In this document: piece after piece, positions 7,188-9,817 of the stretch
Position numbering within the stretch: the stretch's first letter is position 1
How the letters are laid out: every line of letters starts with the position of its first letter
Origin: CAYJEO01 sp044432805
GTDB taxonomy: Bacteria > Bacillota_I > Bacilli_A > RF39 > UBA660
NCBI GenBank assembly: GCA_044432805.1
Contig: JAWXUI010000038.1
Location: 1-9,817 of the forward strand
Length of the DNA stretch: 9,817 nt
Reading direction: 5' to 3'
The notes under the pieces: generated by a model
Told to the model about the DNA's origin: nothing
Database searches by the model: none
The model's input: only the letters and a program-made list of their open reading frames with translations
Translations under genes and position numbers: made by a program

Positions 7188-7701
7188 AATATCTTCCTTT
7201 TGTAAACAAATCTTTTTGTCTTAATTTTGCCATAATTTTCTTTTCTCTAAAACGATTTATTTTAGTAACAAACAAATCTTTTTTTGATAAAGGAGTAATC
7301 AAAATAGTTGTAATACCAGCCCTGTTGCCACATATTACATCAGTACACATTTGATCCCCTATAAGAGCAACTTCACTTTCTTTATAATTAAATTCTTCTA
7401 GTATTTCTATAATTTTATTTGGTCTAGGTTTTCTAGCATTCGCGCAGCAGTCAATATCAAGAGCATCTCTAAATTTTATTGCTCTTACTTTAGGACTATT
7501 AGTAACTATGATAATTTTAAACCCCATTTTTTTTAAACTAATTGTAAAGTCAACTAATTTATTTGTAACCTCTTTTTCATTATAAACAACTAATGTATTA
7601 TCTAGATCAAACAAAATACATTTTATTCCTCTATTTTTTAATTTTTTATAATCTATTTTATAAATACTTTCTTGATACATATCGGGTATATATTTTTCCA
7701 T
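7180..7701 (-). CDS. yqeG: YqeG family HAD IIIA-type phosphatase
   Basis: A 173-residue HAD-superfamily hydrolase of the YqeG type, habitually found beside yqeH; its physiological substrate is not known to me, though mitochondrial relatives dephosphorylate phosphatidylglycerophosphate. Motif I is FDLDNTLV (residues 31-38 from the chosen start), motif II VTNS, motif III the KPRP lysine, and motif IV GDQMCTD. There is no signal peptide or membrane segment. I choose the ATG at 7701 rather than the one at 7710: AAAGGATGT (7715-7707) is a near-perfect ribosome site for 7701 but directly abuts 7710, and MEKYIPD is the family-like beginning. It is the first gene of a two-gene unit with yqeH. The promoter at 7753-7725 gives a leader of under 20 bases, again favouring 7701. 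Confidence 0.93.
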   Translation of the reverse strand: MEKYIPDMYQESIYKIDYKKLKNRGIKCILFDLDNTLVVYNEKEVTNKLVDFTISLKKMGFKIIIVTNSPKVRAIKFRDALDIDCCANARKPRPNKIIEILEEFNYKESEVALIGDQMCTDVICGNRAGITTILITPLSKKDLFVTKINRFREKKIMAKLRQKDLFTKGRYYE

Positions 7702-7715
7702 ACTGCACATCCTTT
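7702..7715 (-). promoter_or_regulatory. Shine-Dalgarno site deciding the yqeG start
   Basis: AAAGGATGT at 7715-7707 matches 8 of 9 bases of AAAGGAGGT. It leaves 8 bases between AAAGGA and the ATG at 7701-7699, but none for the ATG at 7710, which lies within the site itself. Confidence 0.75.
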
Positions 7716-7724
7716 ATTTAAAAT

Positions 7725-7753
7725 ATTTTAGCATATAATATCAATATTTACAA
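7725..7753 (-). promoter_or_regulatory. Promoter of the yqeG-yqeH unit
   Basis: A -35 hexamer TTGTAA (7753-7748), a 17-bp spacer and TAAAAT (7730-7725) with a TG extension at 7733-7732. This is the best-formed promoter in the window by spacing. An imperfect inverted repeat (7750-7773) overlaps its -35 box. Confidence 0.75.
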
Positions 7754-7811
7754 TAGCTTAACGCATGCTTTGTTACTTTACGATTAATTTAAAATATTTA
7801 TTATTTTAAAA

Positions 7812-7841
7812 ACAAAAAAAACGCAAAAAAATTGCATTTTT
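7812..7841 (-). terminator. Rho-independent terminator after the prepilin gene
   Basis: A 10-bp stem, 7841-7832 with 7826-7817 (core TGCAA/TTGCG, one G-T pair), 5-base T loop and continuing T-run. It lies about 25 bases beyond the TAA stop. The roughly 60 bases between it and the yqeG -35 box hold no gene that I can support. Confidence 0.8.
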
Positions 7842-7865
7842 ATAATTATTATTTTCATTATTTTA

Positions 7866-9569
7866 TTATTGAATTTGGTATGGAGATGCATATGTCCCAT
7901 TACCAGTAAAAATTGTAGCAGTTGATACTATTTCTATAACTGGTCGGACACCCAAATTTCCACTTAATTCTCCACCCCAACTATAACTACCATCTTTCAA
8001 AACAATAAATATTGATGCATCAATGTTTGAATTTATAGTCCAATAAATATATGGTTCCATACTTTGGCTTTGAGCAGATAACATTTCACCTACACTAATT
8101 AATCCAACTTTACCATTGTAAGAATTAGCAGTAGACTCTAAATTTATTTTAAAATCATATATATAAGCAAGTTCATCACCTTTATACCAAGTTGTATCAT
8201 TCACTAAAGATATTGAACTTCCTAATAATGACGTTGCAAAATCATCTGACGTTATTGTACTAAAAATATTAAGATAACTTTGATTATCGCCAAATGTCCC
8301 ATCATATATTAATTTAGTGCCATTTTCACTTGTAGAAACTACTCTATATAATTTACTATTTACTAACACATACTCTCCACTTGTTGACTCATCTTTTAAA
8401 GTAGTTGATGTTACAATATCTGTTGCTTGATTTAATATATAGCTATTAGTTTCTGAACCATCCCCACCAGTAATAATAGCATCAGATGAGATCGTAATAA
8501 TTGGTCGAACACCAAATGATGCATAAGCTACATTAACGCTATTAGCAACACCATTGGAATGAATAAATCCAACATATTCATCTCCTGCTAGAGTCATTGT
8601 CCAAAAATACTGATCGTTATTTAAATAACTATTTGAACCACCTGCTAAATTATATTCATCTAGTGTAATAGTCCCCACTCTATTATAAATTTGAATTTCA
8701 GAACATGTTTGTCTTGAAATTGAAGATGCTGCAGCATTAATCGTGTCAGAACAATAAGCTCCATCTACCATTACCTCTTTTGCTTCATCACTTAAATTTT
8801 CATAAAAATAATCTGTAATCCAACTTTCTAGGTAACTATTATTATATGTTGAACTAGTTGTATGGTATGGTATTGCCGTTACATTTTCTTCGGTAATCAT
8901 TTTAATATTACCATTTGAATCGATACCCATTATTCTATATAAAAATCCATCAAACCATACATAATTTGAGTCTTGTGCACCTGCCAAATAACAACCACCT
9001 GAATATGAATAGTTTTTACCCTCTACTTCGTTTGCGCATCCACCATTTGAACCAAAATCTAATAATGGTGTTATATCATCTTTAAAGTTATCTAATGTTT
9101 CACCAATTGAACTACCAGTAAGTACAACATCTTCATTATCTGACCCACTATTTCCAGAATCATCTGTACTAGTTCCTACAAAATCCACAGTACATTCTTC
9201 CAATGTAGATTCTCCATAAGTTATATCTTCTCCTGGCTTTTTTACATAACAATTACCATTATTATAAAGCACTACTGTTGTATTTCCTGTTGCATCAAAT
9301 GAAACACTTCCGTTTTCTGGTTCATTGTCCATTTTAAAAATTTCAGATTCTAATAAATTTTCACCTATTAAATCATCTAATTCTCCACTTAGATATGCTT
9401 GAGCATATACTTGTTCAGCCGTATCTAACATATTATTAAGTGTAGATATATCTGAAGACTCTTTTGAATCATCTATTATACCCATTACTATTGGTGTTGC
9501 TATTGCTGCTATAACAACTAAAATAACTAATACTGCGAGCAATTCTATTAATGTAAATCCTTTTCTCAT
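7866..9569 (-). CDS. Prepilin-like surface protein with two tandem GVRP-type domains
   Basis: A 567-residue type IV prepilin-like protein. RKGFTLIELL at 2-11 is a class III signal, cleaved after Gly4 and before Phe5 with Glu9 at the +5 position. A hydrophobic helix runs to about residue 31. A small pilin head with Cys107 and Cys126 ends in an acidic Ser/Asp/Asn linker (133-148). Two related domains follow. The first (about 200-378) has FDGFLYRI, YFWTMTL, GFIHSNG and FGVRPII and four cysteines (178, 193, 273, 289). The second (about 398-567) has VNSKLYRV, YIYWTI, LKDGSYSW and LGVRPVI, and no cysteine. The WT...G...GVRP layout resembles the DUF6273-type domain often found in gut Firmicute surface proteins. 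Exported after prepilin peptidase processing, it may be a pilus tip or adhesin subunit (inference). No pilus assembly genes are near. GGGGAG at 9580-9575 supports the start; promoter and terminator are its own. Confidence 0.85.
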   Translation of the reverse strand: MRKGFTLIELLAVLVILVVIAAIATPIVMGIIDDSKESSDISTLNNMLDTAEQVYAQAYLSGELDDLIGENLLESEIFKMDNEPENGSVSFDATGNTTVVLYNNGNCYVKKPGEDITYGESTLEECTVDFVGTSTDDSGNSGSDNEDVVLTGSSIGETLDNFKDDITPLLDFGSNGGCANEVEGKNYSYSGGCYLAGAQDSNYVWFDGFLYRIMGIDSNGNIKMITEENVTAIPYHTTSSTYNNSYLESWITDYFYENLSDEAKEVMVDGAYCSDTINAAASSISRQTCSEIQIYNRVGTITLDEYNLAGGSNSYLNNDQYFWTMTLAGDEYVGFIHSNGVANSVNVAYASFGVRPIITISSDAIITGGDGSETNSYILNQATDIVTSTTLKDESTSGEYVLVNSKLYRVVSTSENGTKLIYDGTFGDNQSYLNIFSTITSDDFATSLLGSSISLVNDTTWYKGDELAYIYDFKINLESTANSYNGKVGLISVGEMLSAQSQSMEPYIYWTINSNIDASIFIVLKDGSYSWGGELSGNLGVRPVIEIVSTATIFTGNGTYASPYQIQ

Positions 9570-9598
9570 TCTTACTCCCCTATCCTATATAATTTCAT

Positions 9599-9625
9599 AT
9601 TATATTAATATTAATTATTTGTCAA
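9599..9625 (-). promoter_or_regulatory. Promoter of the prepilin gene, short spacer
   Basis: A perfect TTGACA (9625-9620) and a perfect TATAAT (9604-9599) are only 15 bp apart. With a 17-bp spacer the -10 would be TAATAT (9602-9597). This is the only consensus -35 found ahead of a gene in the window. Confidence 0.65.
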
Positions 9626-9631
9626 TATAAC

Positions 9632-9661
9632 AAAAAAACAACTAAAATATTTAATTGTTTT
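9632..9661 (-). terminator. Rho-independent terminator after dnaE
   Basis: A 12-bp AT-rich stem, 9661-9650 with 9646-9635 (one G-T pair), loop TAT, with T residues continuing to 9632. It starts ten bases after the dnaE TAA and separates dnaE from the prepilin promoter. Confidence 0.75.
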
Positions 9662-9671
9662 CCAAATAAAT

Positions 9672-9817
9672 TTAAAGTACTTTTGCATTTCTTACGATTA
9701 ATTGTAAACTATCATATCTTTTTTCTACTTTAGCATTTATTAATAAAATATCATTTTGTTTTATATTAATTTGATTATAAATAGTTGGAAATACCACACA
9801 ATCTATACTCTCAATTT
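9672..9817 (-). CDS. dnaE: DNA polymerase III subunit alpha (DnaE), C-terminal end only
   Basis: The last 47 codons of a gene that enters from the window edge, read in frame from 9815 to the TAA at 9674-9672. The peptide contains SIDCVVFPTIY, then NDILLINAKVEKR and LQLIVRNAKVL. This is the pattern of the OB-fold at the end of DnaE polymerases: a strand ending in FPxxY, then a strand of the 'l.v.gkv..r' type and a final 'qliv' strand. DnaE is the catalytic replicative polymerase subunit (in Firmicutes the DnaE/DnaE3 type acting with PolC). The identification rests on a short stretch and is therefore less certain than the others; an unrelated OB-fold protein is the alternative. Confidence 0.75.
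   Translation of the reverse strand, partial: IESIDCVVFPTIYNQINIKQNDILLINAKVEKRYDSLQLIVRNAKVL

Noticed and set aside
7702..7710. Upstream ATG of yqeG adding Met-Cys-Ser
   Set aside because: It lies within the ribosome site, with no spacing for initiation, and the family N-terminus matches the next Met.
7742..7865. A small gene or RNA between the pilin and yqeG genes
   Set aside because: Frames are closed by frequent stops on both strands and the structure there is explained by the pilin terminator and the yqeG promoter.

Overview
The window is very AT-rich DNA with every recognisable gene on the minus strand, so transcription runs from high to low coordinates. The low GC, Lys/Asn/Ile-rich proteins, strong purine-rich Shine-Dalgarno sites, the Firmicutes-type gene pair yqeG-yqeH, a short DnaE C-terminus and a prepilin of the kind common in gut Bacilli all point to a low-GC Firmicute. 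It is probably close to Erysipelotrichia or the RF39-type Bacilli/Mollicutes-like lineages; that placement is inference. Trp is written TGG, so the standard bacterial code applies. All seven visible stop codons are TAA or TAG.

Region by region, in the direction of transcription: (1) 9817-9672, the last 47 codons of dnaE (DNA polymerase III alpha), closed by a 12-bp terminator hairpin. (2) 9569-7866, a 567-residue prepilin-like surface protein with its own promoter and terminator. It has a class III signal, a small pilin head, then two tandem copies of a domain ending in a GVRP motif. (3) 7701-6213, yqeG and yqeH, overlapping by 8 bp and transcribed from a good promoter; these are a HAD phosphatase and a circularly permuted ribosome-assembly GTPase. 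(4) 6153-4384, a HerA/DUF87 hexameric DNA-pump ATPase. (5) 4334-3126, a DUF2130 protein with an N-terminal CPKC knuckle, a long coiled coil and a nuclease-like core. (6) 3070-515, an SF2 DEAD/DEAH-like helicase with five tandem helicase-associated (HA) repeats. (7) 453-1, the first 151 codons of priA, starting at TTG.

The conserved housekeeping genes (dnaE, yqeGH, priA) are interrupted twice: once by the pilin and once by the trio herA, DUF2130, HA-repeat helicase. The trio combines a DNA translocase, a possible nuclease and a helicase, which is the usual composition of a DNA-processing or defence module. However, each gene has its own promoter and terminator, so co-function is a hypothesis and not a demonstrated operon.

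The four gaps downstream of yqeH are only 49-61 bp. Each holds a terminator, a -10 box (two of them TG-extended) and a Shine-Dalgarno in the same order. In three successive genes the terminator hairpin reaches back over the stop codon of the preceding gene. No RNA genes, CRISPR arrays, insertion sequences or phage genes were seen, and no non-coding stretch exceeds 300 bases.
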